Of a stretch of DNA of 64,000 nt, positions 9,602 through 22,481 are shown one piece after another. The position numbers were made by a program, and so were the translations under genes. Origin of the DNA: Ulota crispa (Eukaryota; Streptophyta; Bryopsida; Orthotrichales; Orthotrichaceae); assembly GCA_963920765.1 (NCBI GenBank), contig OY987245.1, positions 8,882,727 through 8,946,726 of the forward strand, in the 5' to 3' direction. The notes beneath the pieces were generated by a model. The model saw nothing but the letters and a program-made list of their open reading frames with translations. It was not told the origin of the DNA and made no database searches. The first letter of the stretch is position 1; each line of letters begins with the position of its first letter.

Positions 9602-10565
9602 CCCCTCATCGCCTAAGAGGCCTAGACGCATTCTTGTTTTTTAAATGTTGTACGTCTAAATTCTCGTGGAGTATAAAGATCTCAATGGCAAAATCTTGTA
9701 GTGTGCCTGTTGTAGATGATGTGAGATCAAATTTGGGGTCATTTGTTCACATAGATTGGAAGATTATAATGTTTTAATGTTAAAAAAAGATGTTGAAATT
9801 TTTCTAAAAACACATCTAGAGGTGAATTTTGATTTCCAAACCTACTCAAATGAAAAAAAATCAAACTTTAAAGTGAATCAAACCAATACACAAACACATT
9901 GGTGAAAGAAAATATCAATTAGTATACTAATTTGGTTAGCATAATTGTTTTGAAATGAAAAAAATAGTGAAAAAAGCAGCAAAAAATCACATCTATGGCT
10001 AAACCTCCCTCCACTAAAATGCTTCTCATTCACTCATAACTTCTTGGATTGATATGAAATTTTAACCACAACAACTAGACTAGTATGTGCAACTTTTTCA
10101 ATAACAAGTGTTGAAAACAAAGTTTCCATGAAGAAGTTATAAGCCACCAAAGTTCACTATAATGAAAAAATGTGTGGATTTTGAACTTTGAGTTGCTCCC
10201 AAACATTCAAAAAAACTTGCATTGACATAAAAATTCTACCACAATTACTAAACTTTAAGGGGGACAAAACCCAACAAATTTTGTTGAAAACAAACATTTG
10301 ATGAAAAAGATACAAGCCCCCAAAGTTGCAGCCATCACAATGCAGTGTGGTCAACTCAATTTGACCCAGTGAACTTTGAATGACTTTCACAAATTGAACA
10401 TGTCTTAGATTGATCTGAAAATTTTGTCATAGAAACTAGACTAGTATGCGCAATTTTGCCAACAAGTTTTATTGAATTTGGATAATCTGCGCAAAAGTTA
10501 CAGCAATTCACATAGGATTGATGGACTGCTAGAGGACAAAAACCGTCCCCTTAGGCGATCAGGGG
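9602..10565. mobile_element. TTAA-flanked MITE, CCCCT...AGGGG termini (copy 3)
   Basis: TTAA occurs at 9598-9601 and 10566-10569. The ends read CCCCTCATCGCCTAAGAGG and, reversed, CCCCTGATCGCCTAAGGGG. It is the longest family member here (964 bp). It is AT-rich, with internal repeats of the phrase ATTGATATGAAATTTT and no credible coding frame. The paralogous arm 1 shows the unfilled TTAA. Confidence 0.65.
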
Positions 10566-10569
10566 TTAA

Positions 10570-10799
10570 CCCTTAAGCACCCCAGCAACAAGATCTTGTC
10601 GTTGGGGCCCACAACTTTATCTCACTTTTTCTCTTAATTTGTACGGTGAAAACAATCATGGATGGTCCCCATCAGCAAAGAAGGTAGTCCTTTTTCAAAT
10701 CCTACAGTCACTTTTTCTAGGATGTAATTTTCCAAGCTCTGGTGGCCATTAAACCCCCATTTTCTCCTAAACCCTAAAACAACTCCAGGCACTCATAGG
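10570..10799. mobile_element. TTAA-flanked MITE, divergent ends (copy 4)
   Basis: This candidate shares the TTAA at 10566-10569 with copy 3 and ends at TTAA 10800-10803. Its ends (CCCTTAAGCACCCC; reversed right CCTATGAGTGCC) resemble those of 37942-38181 but are weakly matched to each other. Confidence 0.4.
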
Positions 10800-10803
10800 T
10801 TAA

Positions 10804-11502
10804 GGTAGCAGCACTCATAACCGTCAAACTAAGGATTTTGGAGTAGGAAAATCAATTGATGAACTTAAAAATAGTATTGTCTAGTGTGGAAGAGGAAACC
10901 AAAAATATTAGCATCAATACCAAAGTTTCAAATTGGTCAATTTTCATTCACTATAACAAGAGCGTCTTTTCAAAATTCTTTCAATCTTCATCTAATTGGG
11001 AAACAACCTCAAGACCTAAGGTGAGGGGTATACTAAAAGTTGTTCTTCAAACAGCACCTCATCTAATCCTACACTTAGTTCCACAAAATCAGCAACATGG
11101 TGTAAGCATGATTTGGCTAAACCACTAAAACCACAAACCTTTGCATGAAAATGGAGTTCTCTAATGGCACTGAAAGTGGTCTATAACCTCCCACTTTGAC
11201 ATTGTATATTAAATTCACACATGGTGATAAAAACTCGATCCAGCAGATTGGGTTCCCGTACCCAAAGCCCTCTCCATAGCTCTACGTATCTCTCAAAATC
11301 ACACCCATACATATATTAAAATGCTGAAAGATGCAACAAGTATCCTCTACCTCTGTCTATAAACCTCTAAACCTAAATTTTGACAACATATACAAAAGGA
11401 TCTATATCAAAAGGATGCGGCAGGAGGAGCTGGAGTCTAGTACCTGCTTATCCTCGTAGTCATTCAAGGAGCTCAGACAGCTTACGAAGGGAGGTCCTTA
11501 GG
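10804..11502. other. Intergenic DNA downstream of the ATI-like gene
   Basis: No gene or repeat with definable ends was found here. Part of it should be the 3' UTR of the minus-strand gene ending at 11503. Confidence 0.4.
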
Positions 11503-14500
11503 CTAATAGCGATCAAAAGAGCTATTCAAGTATGAGTTGGATCGCAGGACGGGTACCCGTCGACGACCTGACAACATCTCCTTCATGCGAGCTAGTTGTA
11601 AAACAAGCTGACCTATCTTCTGCAATTTCATAAAATACAAAAAGGTCAACTTTCAGCATTACATGCCGTTGCAAAAAGGAGAAACATGCTGCAAGTAATT
11701 CACTAAAAAAATTAGAAAGTTTAAGAAAAGTTACAGGAAGATACACGACGGTACCAAAAAGCCAGAACTTTCACGTGTGTCAATAATCAAAGAGTATAGA
11801 CCTAATGTACATGATCAAATAAAACCACAGATAACCAAAATTCTCCTAACCAAAAATGAGTATCAAATATCCAGAATTCCAGTTTAATCCAGGTTCGAGT
11901 GAATGTTACACAAGCCATTACAGTGTCTAATTCCAAGTACAAGGAGCTAGTTTAGTCACATGCTTTCGAAGCATGTAGAAGGGTGATCAGTTACAAATTA
12001 TAAAGCTTGGGTAAAAGAAAATTGATAGGTGAAAGAAACGAATGCATGAGTTTGCACGAAGGGTAAGTGATGACTGTCATTTGAAGCTGACACTCCCTTC
12101 AGTCTCCTATGACATCTCAAAAAAGACGGGGTACCCCTCCCAAGAAACACCAAGAGATTCTTGGTTAGAAAATTTAATTGAAGTGGCTGTTAAGACCTCA
12201 TTACTAGGGTTCTTCTTTCGTGAGAAGCAAAGGAACTTTACTAGATTTGGTTACTAATGTTATGGATCATGAAGTGATGGCAAATACATCAGTCTACCAA
12301 TATGAAATCAACCCGATGAAGAAGTACTAACGTTACTAAACTAAACAGGTACTAAAAGAAATGCAGGTTTAAGCTCCAAAGTAAGCAAAAACATAACATT
12401 ATCAACCAGTACTACCAGGATGGGTTCCTTTGACTCTCACAAAAAAAAGGGACCTTTTGCTAGTGAGATGACAATGATCAGTTGAAATCCCTCCACAAGA
12501 ACATAAGGGGATATCCATCCTCTAGTGACATGTCATGGAAGGCCTAAGGAAAGAGGATTTTGCATAGTAAAACATTTTTCAAATACGAAATCAGAACATG
12601 TCACTTGGATCTTAGAGAAAATATAAGAAAAATAAAAGAAAACCCGTGATACCTGAATGAAACAAAATAAAATCCACTTACAAAGCTTATCACTAATTAT
12701 GATAATTTCCATACAATGTTATGGGATTAAGAAAATTACCTCTTCTTTCAGATGAAGGCGCAACCGAAGCTGCTGGTTTTGACGTCGCTCATACTGCCAT
12801 CTGTGTCCGAGGATGACGAGGCCCATCACAGCCGCAGCAAGAGCAATGGACCAGTATGTATTGAGTTGTCGACCATGCACACCCTTTAAGGCAGCTTGCT
12901 TGTTCCACCAGATTTCAGAAGCACGCTCCTGTTCAACAGCAGCACCAGCTACGCTCTCTTCAAGGGGATCTCCCATCTTATCCATATCAGCTGCATACGA
13001 CATAACATACATTATTTTCTTTCCTAGAGAAAAAAATAATAATAATCAGAAAATATGTTTCCATGCATCACTAAACAGTCAGCATGTGCAAAAAGGTAAA
13101 CTAGGCATTGATAAACATGCAGAAAAATCAATTCTCAGTACTCTTGAATAAGTTCTCATCTCGGCCTTTGAAGGTTGTTTATAATCTTCTACCAAGTGCA
13201 AACAATGTATCAAAAAATGGATTTTTTTATGAACTTTTGAAAAACACTATATAGAAAGTTTTCTCCATGATTCATGGGGAGGAGTTCCTATGGTCACAGT
13301 GGTTATTCGGAGGTCTCCCAATGTTACACGAGGAAGCTTTCACATAATATATACAAGCAAGCCTTCCTATGGTCCTTCTGACCATAGAACGAACTCCAAA
13401 CGAATCACAAGGAAGATACTCTCTTCATGATGTTGTCAAAAAATCCTGAAACGGCCTAATTTTTATTAGAATCGTTGTTACCTCTAATCTTAAGATATTC
13501 CAAAAACAACGAACAAGCCAACACACTCACCTGCAAGTGAATTTGGAGATGAGAAGGCAGAGTGTACCAGGAGCATCTCATTTTCTACACTTGTTAATGT
13601 ATCTGGCTCCACTTCACGCTGGGACGTGACATTGCCTACTATTTCATCAGTGAGGTTAAGCCGAAACGAATTGTCTCGACTAACAATAGATGGAGAAAAT
13701 GGAGCAGACACGCATGAACCTAATAATGGACCCACTTGCTGTGAATTAGGTTCCAGCCCGTCTTTAATTTCAGGAGCATGAGTGTCAGAATTGCTTGCAC
13801 TACTTCCAAGTCCACTGCCTTCGTACTCTAGAAGCTCATGTCCTGCTCCCAAAGCACAACATGGGTAAGAAATTCATGACTATCAAATGTCTTGACACTT
13901 TCTTTAAGACCAAACTACACTTCCAAACAAAACGATCCCAACATCTACTTGTACTTTGCCCATATCGTCACTTTTCGTAGCAAGAGGATATTTGAACTTG
14001 ACGAGCCCTCAAGATCTTTGAAGTGGCATCACAACTAATGAAAACTTCTCACCAATTTATCCAAAACTGGTATTGAGACAACAAAATATATTTAGTTTTT
14101 TTTGCACACATATCATTCCTAGCGCAAAGTTTGCACAGCAGATAAAAAAGTGACTAAATTGTATCTACAGTGTAGGGGACTCTAGCATATTCATAAAGAC
14201 AGAAGGTCAATAAGATCAAATCCAGGGATCCTATTTTAAAGTTGTTTAAACAGACCCTACGCCGGGAAGCCTGCACGGCCTTATCACGTTTTGACCATTG
14301 AAGCCTAACCTCGGCAATATTTGAGATTTACAGTTTTTTGGAGAGTAAGCTGGAATCCGAAATTAGGAGTGGTCATCATCTGTACGGTATTCAAAGCACT
14401 AGACCTGAAGGAAAAAGCCTTACAACATGTTGCGTTAATTCCTCTCAGGTCTCTATAGTACAAACTAGCGCATATAATCACTTCAGGTCTCTAACCAAAC

Positions 14501-16153
14501 ACCACAAACAGATAAGCAATTCATTCAATAGCGGATTTGGCTTGATCCTGAAAGGAAAACAAAGCATCCAGGGAGTTCATTTCAGTGCACTCTGCAAGTT
14601 TTGTCCGTTAAGGTAAAGATACAGTTGCTTAGACAACCGCATTAAACTATATTCTTAAAAGTCATTCTCAATTAAAGACTCGAACTGAAAAAAAAACATA
14701 CTAAGAGTGAGCTCCATCACCAAACCCTACGAGCTCTAAGCAAGAGATAATTGGTGGAAAAATCCAAAAGGACATACTCCCTCTGTCCCTCTAAAAGGCT
14801 CCAAATCAGACACATTTCTTATACCACTAAAAAGCTCCCTTTTGCTGATTTCAAACGCTGAGAGAGCGTTTGCCATGTTCAATGATCTCATGGGGGCAAG
14901 TTAAGCCATTAGAGAGCATTCCTCTCCAAGCAAGCTTGGCCTTGCCCATATGAGGTACCATTGTTGCTACTAATCTTTAAATCATCAATAATGAGGAGCT
15001 GACAGCATGCACAAATACGGCACTATTTGCAAGGAATTTGGGTGCCCAAACGGCAACATCAAAGCTGGAGATTTTGCATACATTTGGTAGAGGGTATTGA
15101 TTCTAGAATGCATGTGTCACTAGCACAAAGACTAAAAACACAGTTAATCCTTTGCAAGGAAGCTTTTTGGACGGTTTTAGAGGGACAGAGGGAGTATTCT
15201 CAAATAAGACTCGAACTGAAAAAAGATATATGCTAAGAGTGAGCTCTATTTGTACTAATCAGCAAACCCTAAGAGCTCTAAGCAAGAGATACTGATTGGT
15301 GGAAATCATCTAAAAGGACATAACTTAGAAGTCAAAAACCAAACCTGGAGAGCGAGGCTCCATCCAATCCAACTTCGACAACTCATGGCAACTTTGCAAG
15401 GAAGCTTTTTGGACATTTTTAGAGAGACAGAGGGAGTATTCTCAATAAAAGACTCGAACTGAAAACAATATATGCTAACAGTGAGCTCCATTCGTACTTA
15501 TCAGCAAACCCTAAGAGCTCTAAGCAAGAGATAATTGATGGAAATAATCTTAAAAAAGGATAATGAAGTCAAAAAACCAAACCTGGAGAGCGAGGCTCCA
15601 TCCAATCCAACTTCGACAACTCATGGCAACTTTCGGACATCAGAATGCCGCGTGAAAAATCGATCTCTTCCACCTGCTTACTGGCAGGCACATCCTCAAC
15701 ACCAGCATACGTTGTTGCCACATCCTCCGACGGTGTCACATCGCTAGGTTTCGTGACAGCAAATTGCTCATTCCCGAGCACCTCCGGAGGTTTCGAAGGA
15801 GATGTCGTCGGCGTTGCGAAGTAGCCAGAACGCACGTTGGAATCCACAGCTCCTAAATTCAAAGAACCAGACACCAATTTTGCTAACCCTAGACTTCTCA
15901 ACACACCAAAATTCCATCCACAACATTCCTAACTTCTAATACAAAGCAACCTCAATTTCTCAAAAGAGATAGGTCTTAAGCTTAATACTGGATTTTATGG
16001 AAAAGAAATTTGTATGCTCATACCTTCACCAGCAGCTCCATCAACAGCGGCATCCGCAGCAGCTCCATCGGCTGAACTAGAAGCCGACAAGGAGTGAGAA
16101 GAGAGAGTTCCGGTCACCAGCTCCCAATCGTTGCCGCTGCTTGTATCACTCAT
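11503..16153 (-). CDS. ATG8-interacting protein (ATI1/ATI2-like)
   Basis: There are five coding exons (16024-16153, 15583-15852, 13531-13842, 12740-12990, 11503-11619) with GT-AG borders and consistent phases. They give 359 aa, against about 266 aa for Arabidopsis ATI1. The start is the ATG at 16153 (MSDTSSGNDWELV). An ATG8-interacting motif W-E-L-V sits at residues 10-13, where ATI proteins have W-E-V-V. The middle is acidic, Ser/Thr-rich and probably disordered. A conserved WW pair precedes a single transmembrane helix (YWSIALAAAVMGLVILGHRW, about 280-299), followed by a basic tail ending in RRRVPVLRSNS. The family are plant-specific ER/plastid membrane proteins that deliver cargo to autophagy. 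Intron 2 is enlarged by tandem repeats and a MITE. Confidence 0.88.
14690..15545. repeat. Three tandem copies in ATI intron 2, with an exon-2 fragment
   Basis: A block recognisable by CTCGAACTGAAAA...GCAAACCCTAAGAGCTCTAAGC occurs at about 14682-14760, 15207-15310 and 15445-15545. Between the last two copies lies a duplicate of the exon 2 end with its splice donor (15345-15396), immediately followed by a 40-bp end piece of the MITE (15397-15436). This order shows that the duplication followed MITE insertion. Confidence 0.8.
14777..15194. mobile_element. Stowaway-type MITE (TA flanks)
   Basis: The termini are exact 20-bp inverted repeats, CTCCCTCTGTCCCTCTAAAA, flanked by TA at 14775-14776 and 15195-15196. 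They match the classic plant Stowaway end CTCCCTCCGTYCC. The element is 418 bp, in ATI intron 2, with a terminal fragment duplicated at 15397-15436. Confidence 0.9.
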
Positions 16154-16717
16154 GGTGAAGTTGCACCAGAATTTGCTTGAAACGCACGTGAAATTGACTT
16201 CCTCTGAACAAGAAAACTTCGGTCGGAGCCTTTTGTGGACAGAAAACGGCCAAATTTGAGCGAGAAGAGGCGAGAAAAAAATCTTCTGTGAGAGCAGTGG
16301 AGCGCGCGGCAGAGAAAAACGTTGGCGATGAATGGAATTCGACGAGGGAAATGGCGGAGGGGGTGAGGATTTGCGTGCGGGGGAGAGAGGGAGATGAGCA
16401 AAGGCGGTAAAAGGGGCGAGAGTCGAGAGAGAGGGTCCGATGGCAATACACTCCACCACCGGCCTGCATCCATGGCATGTCCACTGGTGGGACCCCACCA
16501 CGACCGCCAAAGGATGGTTTCCTTGACTTTTGACCTTTTCATGTATTTTTTTGGGGGGTGTTTTCTGTTCTGGTCTTTTTTGGTTCTTTTGGTTTTTTTT
16601 ATAATTTGGTTATTAATTCCTAGTTCGCACAGCTCATCATTAAATTGAGAAGCTTTTGGAAATTTCATTTTGCATGGGAATTGGCCAAGTTTTTCTAGCT
16701 TTAATAAACTTTGATCT
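16154..16717 (-). promoter_or_regulatory. ATI-like gene promoter and 5' leader
   Basis: This is sequence upstream of the ATI-like start. It is CT/GA-rich near the gene and T-rich further up. The open frames overlapping it are low-complexity and unconvincing. No specific motif is claimed. Confidence 0.4.
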
Positions 16718-16721
16718 TTAA

Positions 16722-16972
16722 CCCCTGAAGGGCCCTTGGCTGTGGACCTACGGTACCAAATACGGTGGCAACCAATATTCAGAAGTTTGAATCAGTTGGA
16801 AATTAATTGGAAATTAAGTGTTACAGTCATACATATTGAGGGTTGTATGATGATGGGTGCATAATTTTTTTTGAAAAGCCCTCAGAGCAACTCAAACACA
16901 TCTATATATACAGTCATACATACAGCTACAAATGGCGTTCAGGCCACAAAGGGCAGGCAGGCCCTTCAGGGG
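16722..16972. mobile_element. TTAA-flanked MITE, CCCCT...AGGGG termini (copy 5)
   Basis: TTAA occurs at 16718-16721 and 16973-16976. It has an exact 13-bp inverted repeat CCCCTGAAGGGCC and is 251 bp and noncoding. It lies only 9 bp outside the target duplication of the giant MULE. This is the cleanest member of the family. Confidence 0.75.
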
Positions 16973-16990
16973 TTAAGAGTGTTATATTTA

Positions 16991-17120
16991 GGGAAAATTT
17001 CATGGATACCCCTGCAGTTGCAATAATTTCACATGTATCCTTCCTTTTTCAAAAGTTTCACAAATACCCCTGGACCTAAAAAATTCAAGGGTTTTTTTAT
17101 TGTGCATGCCATTTCCCTTC
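16991..17120 (+). repeat. Left terminal inverted repeat of giant MULE
   Basis: This ~130-bp terminus matches the reverse complement of 35245-35375. Both contain CAATAATTTCACATGTA, TCACAAATACCCCTGGACC and a T-run before TTGTG.ATGCCA.TTCCC. Subterminal GAGCTTGTGAGC motifs occur inside both ends. Confidence 0.85.
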
Positions 17121-17985
17121 AACGATGCTAGCACGCAAGCCTCAAGCAGTGAGCTTGTGAGCCTTGAGCGTGAAGTCCATGAGCTTGGAGCCTAATAACA
17201 GAGAATTATAGGACAAATTTCTTTTTTTCTTGCTTGTACTGATAGAGTTTGCAAAATTTTGAAGAAATAAATGTTAAGGATCAAATGAGGGACGTATTAC
17301 CACGGATTGAAGCCTACACCCATGACCTGGTTTTAGTATTTTATTTCTGCAAATGGTTTGTACGGGGGTTTTAGGGTCTAGGAGATGATGTGATAAAAAG
17401 TTGACAAACCTTCCACAAACGTGAAAAAACAATTGGAAATCACAGCATTTCAAGAACTTGATAGAGATTAGGGTTAGAAAATTTGAAATACATCTTCATT
17501 AAATAGACGGGGTTTGGTAATGCTCAACCATTGCTCAAACAAAATTATCCAAAGCTAATTCAAAGCGTTTCCTTCCTAAGGATGTGTAGCAAAAAGGAAG
17601 TACATAAAGGAGAAGTTTGGCATGGGGGAAAGGTTTGGCACCTTCTTGAGGAATTTGTACGACGGTGATATGAACTAGGGGTTGAATGAAAAGGGTTTAG
17701 GGTTTAAACCCAGAAATGCATGATACACGGGTTCAGAGAAATGTCCAATGCAAGAGCAACCTTGTGAAGAACATATCAAGGAACGTTTCACTGTGCACCA
17801 AGTTATCCAGTATAAAAAGAGTAGTGGTAAAAGATAATTTGTATTATAATCAATCACTTGCAGAAAGAGTAAAAAGGGATTTGCATGCAACATTAACTGT
17901 GCACAAATGAGATTTGCATTAACCAAAAACATGGCCACCTCAATAGGTAAAACATACGTACTAGTCCATAAATCGAAGGTGACAT
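17121..17985. other. Subterminal region of the giant MULE
   Basis: No coding signal is recognised between the left TIR and the 3' end of the transposase remnant. It contains GAGCTTGTGAGCC-type short repeats near 17145-17195. Confidence 0.4.
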
Positions 17986-20900
17986 CTATTCCTTCACCTT
18001 GATTACCATAGCTTTAATTAGTAGGGTCTTCACCTCATTGTAGTTGAAGCTAGGGGCATGAATGAACTTGTCCTTGAGCAGGTCCATCTTGTAGAAGTAA
18101 CAAAAAAGGTAATATAGATGCTTGCAATTTACGTACTGCGAGCGACCACCAATAGCAGAAGCAGCCATGTTTGTAAAATTTGGGCAATTGCACGTGGGGA
18201 AATTCCCAATAGTAATTTGGTAGACATTCTTGAGGTCTTCGGTACCTGATTGAAGTGAAACTATTGCTCCTAACCTTGGAAACGGAAGTAAAGTAATGCC
18301 CAGATCCTTCCCCTTGACGTTAGCTACACTCTTCCACTTATTTTGGTGCTCCGGTGTAGGGACATTATTTAAATGTCAAATTGAGCAATTGTTTCTTCTG
18401 GTTGGAAATGAGTCTGGACTGGGTGGCGCTACCTCATTATATAGAGTACATACAAAGTCACCTTTTGGGTGGAAAAGCTGGCATGGAGGTAGTATAGGTT
18501 TTTCCTCCAATTGAAATCCGGCATGTTGCAGTAGAATCGATTCTTCTTGGGTCAATTTTGTACCACCCAAGACAGGCCATATTTCAGGAACCTCTGGCCA
18601 ATCAATAACCCATTTCCGTTTTGAGCCTTTGACACAACGTTCAATGTCGTCTAGACAGAACCAAAAATCTTTCATGACTTCATGACGTGAACCATATTGC
18701 TCCATTCGTCCACAATAAGTCGGGGCAGGAGTGCCCTTTGAACCTTTGGCTATTTTAGCTGTACATTTGAAGTTGGTATTGCGTTGCTGAGCATGACACT
18801 TAGAATGAGACTTGTGACTAATTCTTGCAATATGCCACTTAGACGTGTCACAATCGCTTTCGAGAGGTGCAGTAATATAATCATGGCAGTTTATCTCAGG
18901 TAATGAACTTTGCCCACCATGAACATCTGCATCAGGTAAAGTTGACCTTGTCTTTACACAGGGCTGTGAGTAATTAACCTTGTCCGGACAGTGAGAATCA
19001 CCTTCATCATTAATTAGAATATTTGCTTTTCCCTTGCAGCTTCCAAATACTTCTTCCCTCTCTAGATGGGGAATGCAGGTTCCAAGATTTGCTGCTCCTA
19101 ACAATGTGTTCAAGGCCTCTGCCAAATTCTTCGGGTCACCGCTTCTCCTTGTAGCTTGTAGTTTCAATTCGCATTTATTAGGGCCTTTGCTCAAGGATTG
19201 GCCTTCAAGGTAAGCCCTGTAATTGATCATTTGCATCCATGCTCAAATACTGTCATCATTGGTGACATCAAAAAGATTGTTCCCATGGTTACTTGACATT
19301 TGAAGCCATTTATTGTGGATTGTCTTTGATAAGTTGCAGAGATGAATATCAGCTAATTCCTCTAACGTCATTTTCTGCATAAGACATAATTGAGTTAAAT
19401 GAATAATACTCACAAAACAACTAACACAGAAAACAAAACAACATTGGCTGTCACCACAACTCCAAGACCCAACCTTAGGCAAGCAAATAAGTACATATCA
19501 AGAAGTGACCGATTGCAGAAACACGGTTTCAAAAAGCAATTGTTCATTTCAAGGTTTCGACATTTTCCATCAACTAACAATTTCCCTTATGAAACTATCA
19601 ACAATATTCACAAAAATGGTGGAGCTTGAAATACACTCTTGGAAAAGTGGTATTTCCGAGGTCCATGGATTCGTCTTGATTTCAGAGTCAAATGAGCAGA
19701 GGGTCACCTAAATCCACCCCTTTAACCAAAAAATTGGTCCTACAATAGTATAGCAATAAACACGTCTTCCTACTTCCATCCCGACTTAACTCTTGAAATT
19801 TGAATAAAATCTCATACATGCGGAAGCACTGTAATCATTCTTTGATGACAATAGTCATTGGGGTCCTCAAAACCAAATAGAAAACTAGTCCATAGTATGT
19901 AACACAGACCATTTTATAAATCCGCAGGAAATAACAAAAATTAAGCAATTCGTGGAACACAAAGCTATGAATTAGTTTAATTCATCATTATGTGGACGAC
20001 ATTTCATATTCCAAAGGAACCTCATACATGATCGTTATTATTTAGGTACAAGTACAAACAGCAACACCAAATTTGTGATATTGAACTATTGACAATGAGC
20101 AAGAAATTACAATTTGCAAGGTGTCCAAGGCATGAAAAACAAAGCGAGGACAGCACGTACCATATGCATAAAGCTGCCCCACTGGCTATAGCAAAAGTGC
20201 CAAAATGCCAACCAATGATTGAGATGACATAGGGAATTTTCAGTTGCTGCACCTAAAGACAACCACCACGATTGTATGACAAGGTAACGTGTTTCCGCAA
20301 TCTCCATTGTCTTAGAATCTTTATACTCTTTGCATTGTTGTATATGTTGTTGTTGCAATGCCTCCTTGAGGTACTTTTGAGTGTGTTTAATCAATGAAGT
20401 GTTCTAGTGAAGGAGACAGGTCCTCTCTTGATCTTTCATGGGAACAGCTGAATTACCGGACCCAAACACAATTCGAACAACCTTCCAATTGGCCATAGCA
20501 AAGTCTGCCATGAATCCCTTGAAGTTAGGACTACCCACATTGTGACGAGCCAGAACAGCAATCATGGATCTCTAGAATTGGACCTGAATTTCTATATCCT
20601 CAGATTGCATGTCACATGTAGCAATAGTCATAACTTTCTTGTAGGTCACATCATACATGTGACAGTCCATAGTTGTCCACTCAACTTGCTTCACATGGTC
20701 AAACATCATCCATGAATGTTGTAAATCTCCTCCAATTTGCATTCTTCTAACTAAATCAACCCCACTTCCTAGTCCAGTTGTCAACATTTTGAAGAGGTAC
20801 ACTTTTTCCTTCCCTTGGCCAGGGAATATGTTGTTGTGGATGAACTTAAACAACAACAACTACTACATAAGCATGATGTTGTCAATAACCCCTCCTTGGT

Positions 20901-22481
20901 TATTAGAGCACAATGTCAATATTCTGTTGCATATATTAGGGCTACTTAGATGCTGGAATTAGTCCATGATCTTGTTCATCTCCGTGATATCTAACATAGT
21001 CTTCTCCTTGTTGTCGCAATGGTACAAACGACTTGACATAAACTGTTTTCCTGCTGCCAAAGTAATGGCAAAAGTCGTTGCCTTTGGAGTCTTCCCTACT
21101 TTGATTGCAATGAGGTCATGTATCACTTTAGCCGAATCCTTGTACATCCCTTTAGTGATGGGATGATTATGATTTCCTAAATGGATGGCAGCTCTAGTCA
21201 TCCTCATGTCATTACCATAAATATAATAAATTCAAGCATCACATTAGCTCAGACAATGTGGTAGTGTTTTATAGACTTTACATAATATGGTTGAGTCTTT
21301 GGGAGGGACATCTCCAACAACAAAGGCAAAAGTTGTGCACCCGGACCACTGTGTTTCATTCTTATATCCCGCTTCATTTATATAGTCATAGGCTGGATTA
21401 CAGCATGCCAGATGACCAACATAGACCGCCTTGCAGAATTTCAGATCATTCACATTGTGAATATTTGAAGTCATTAGCTTACACCATAGGTGATTGTCAT
21501 AGAGCTTATCCATGCCATCCAGATTACGTGCAGCAAAAGCAAACGCGCCAAAACAACACGGAGGTAGTTCAAGTATTACATTACCATTGTATGACTGTGG
21601 CAGATAACTAACGCAGTAATTTTTAATAGTAGAATAATCCAGCAAGGACAATTCATTCCTTGACCGCTGCAAAACCAATAACTTCTTTAGGCAGTCTAAA
21701 ATACTCACATGCTCACCTGAATTTGGATGCTGAGGAGGGCGAGAGGCTTCTAACCTACTGTTGTTCATCGAAAACGTCATCCGCTCAGGGGTTCCACTAG
21801 TAGAAGTCCACTTCAAGTTTGAGGAAGGGGTGACGCTATCTTGAATGACAAGGTTAGAAGACTCTTCATTGGATTCACTGAAGAGTTCTAGGACGGGTAC
21901 CAAATTCTCTACTTTCACTGCTTTAAGAGGATGTCTCGAGAATTTCCTGCATTCCATTTGGACGTCAGCTATTAGGGACGGCGCAAATGGTGTAAACGGC
22001 ATGTCAATACTGGACCCATTGGAATTCCGACTAGGCTTTTGAGCCGCTAATGTAGCAGTAACCAAAGGAAGACGTATACTCTAAAACTACCAGCATACAA
22101 GATCCATATGTCACCAGTGTCCGTCAAATGTTTCATCAATGGTAAACACTGAAGCAGTTTGCCAGAAGAAGATTTTTTCTCTTCTTCTACATAAATAGAT
22201 GTTTCTACAAATCAAAAGCGCACATGAAGAAGATGATTTGACACTGTTGCTTTACCGTGACCATTGAGCGGAAGAATTAATGGAATTTCATAATCTTCAG
22301 TACAAAAGAAAGCCATGTGATAAAATTCAGGAGTTGTGCCGGCAGAACTAAGTCCACGCCAAGAGAGTTCAAAGAGGACTGAATACGTAAGAACAAACCA
22401 TGAGAGAAATGATTCAAACTGGACAACAACTACATAACTTTCTAATGACATGACTGAACTATACCAAGGATAGCAAGACAT
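17986..22481 (-). pseudogene. Decayed MULE transposase with SWIM zinc finger
   Basis: The minus strand holds a collinear series of broken frames. 21244-22065 has the N-terminal part, ending FCKAVYVGHLACCNPAYDYI. 20959-21207 has MTRAAIHLGNHNHPITKG. 20572-20859 has WTTMDCHMYDVTYKKVMTIA, the region expected around the first DDE aspartate, then DMQSED. About 20022-20570 has GFMADFAMANWKVVRIVFG, fitting the second aspartate, then YLVIQSWWLS. 18376-19482 has a Cys/Trp-rich block with DIERCVKGSKRKW and VPEIWPV. About 17986-18260 has a SWIM finger, CNC...NCKHLYY. The frame is broken by at least two TAG codons replacing expected Trp (20572-20574, 20404-20406) and by frameshifts. A possible first exon lies at 22212-22481. 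It resembles, from memory, multicopy uncharacterised moss proteins. DDE residues are assigned by pattern only. Confidence 0.75.
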
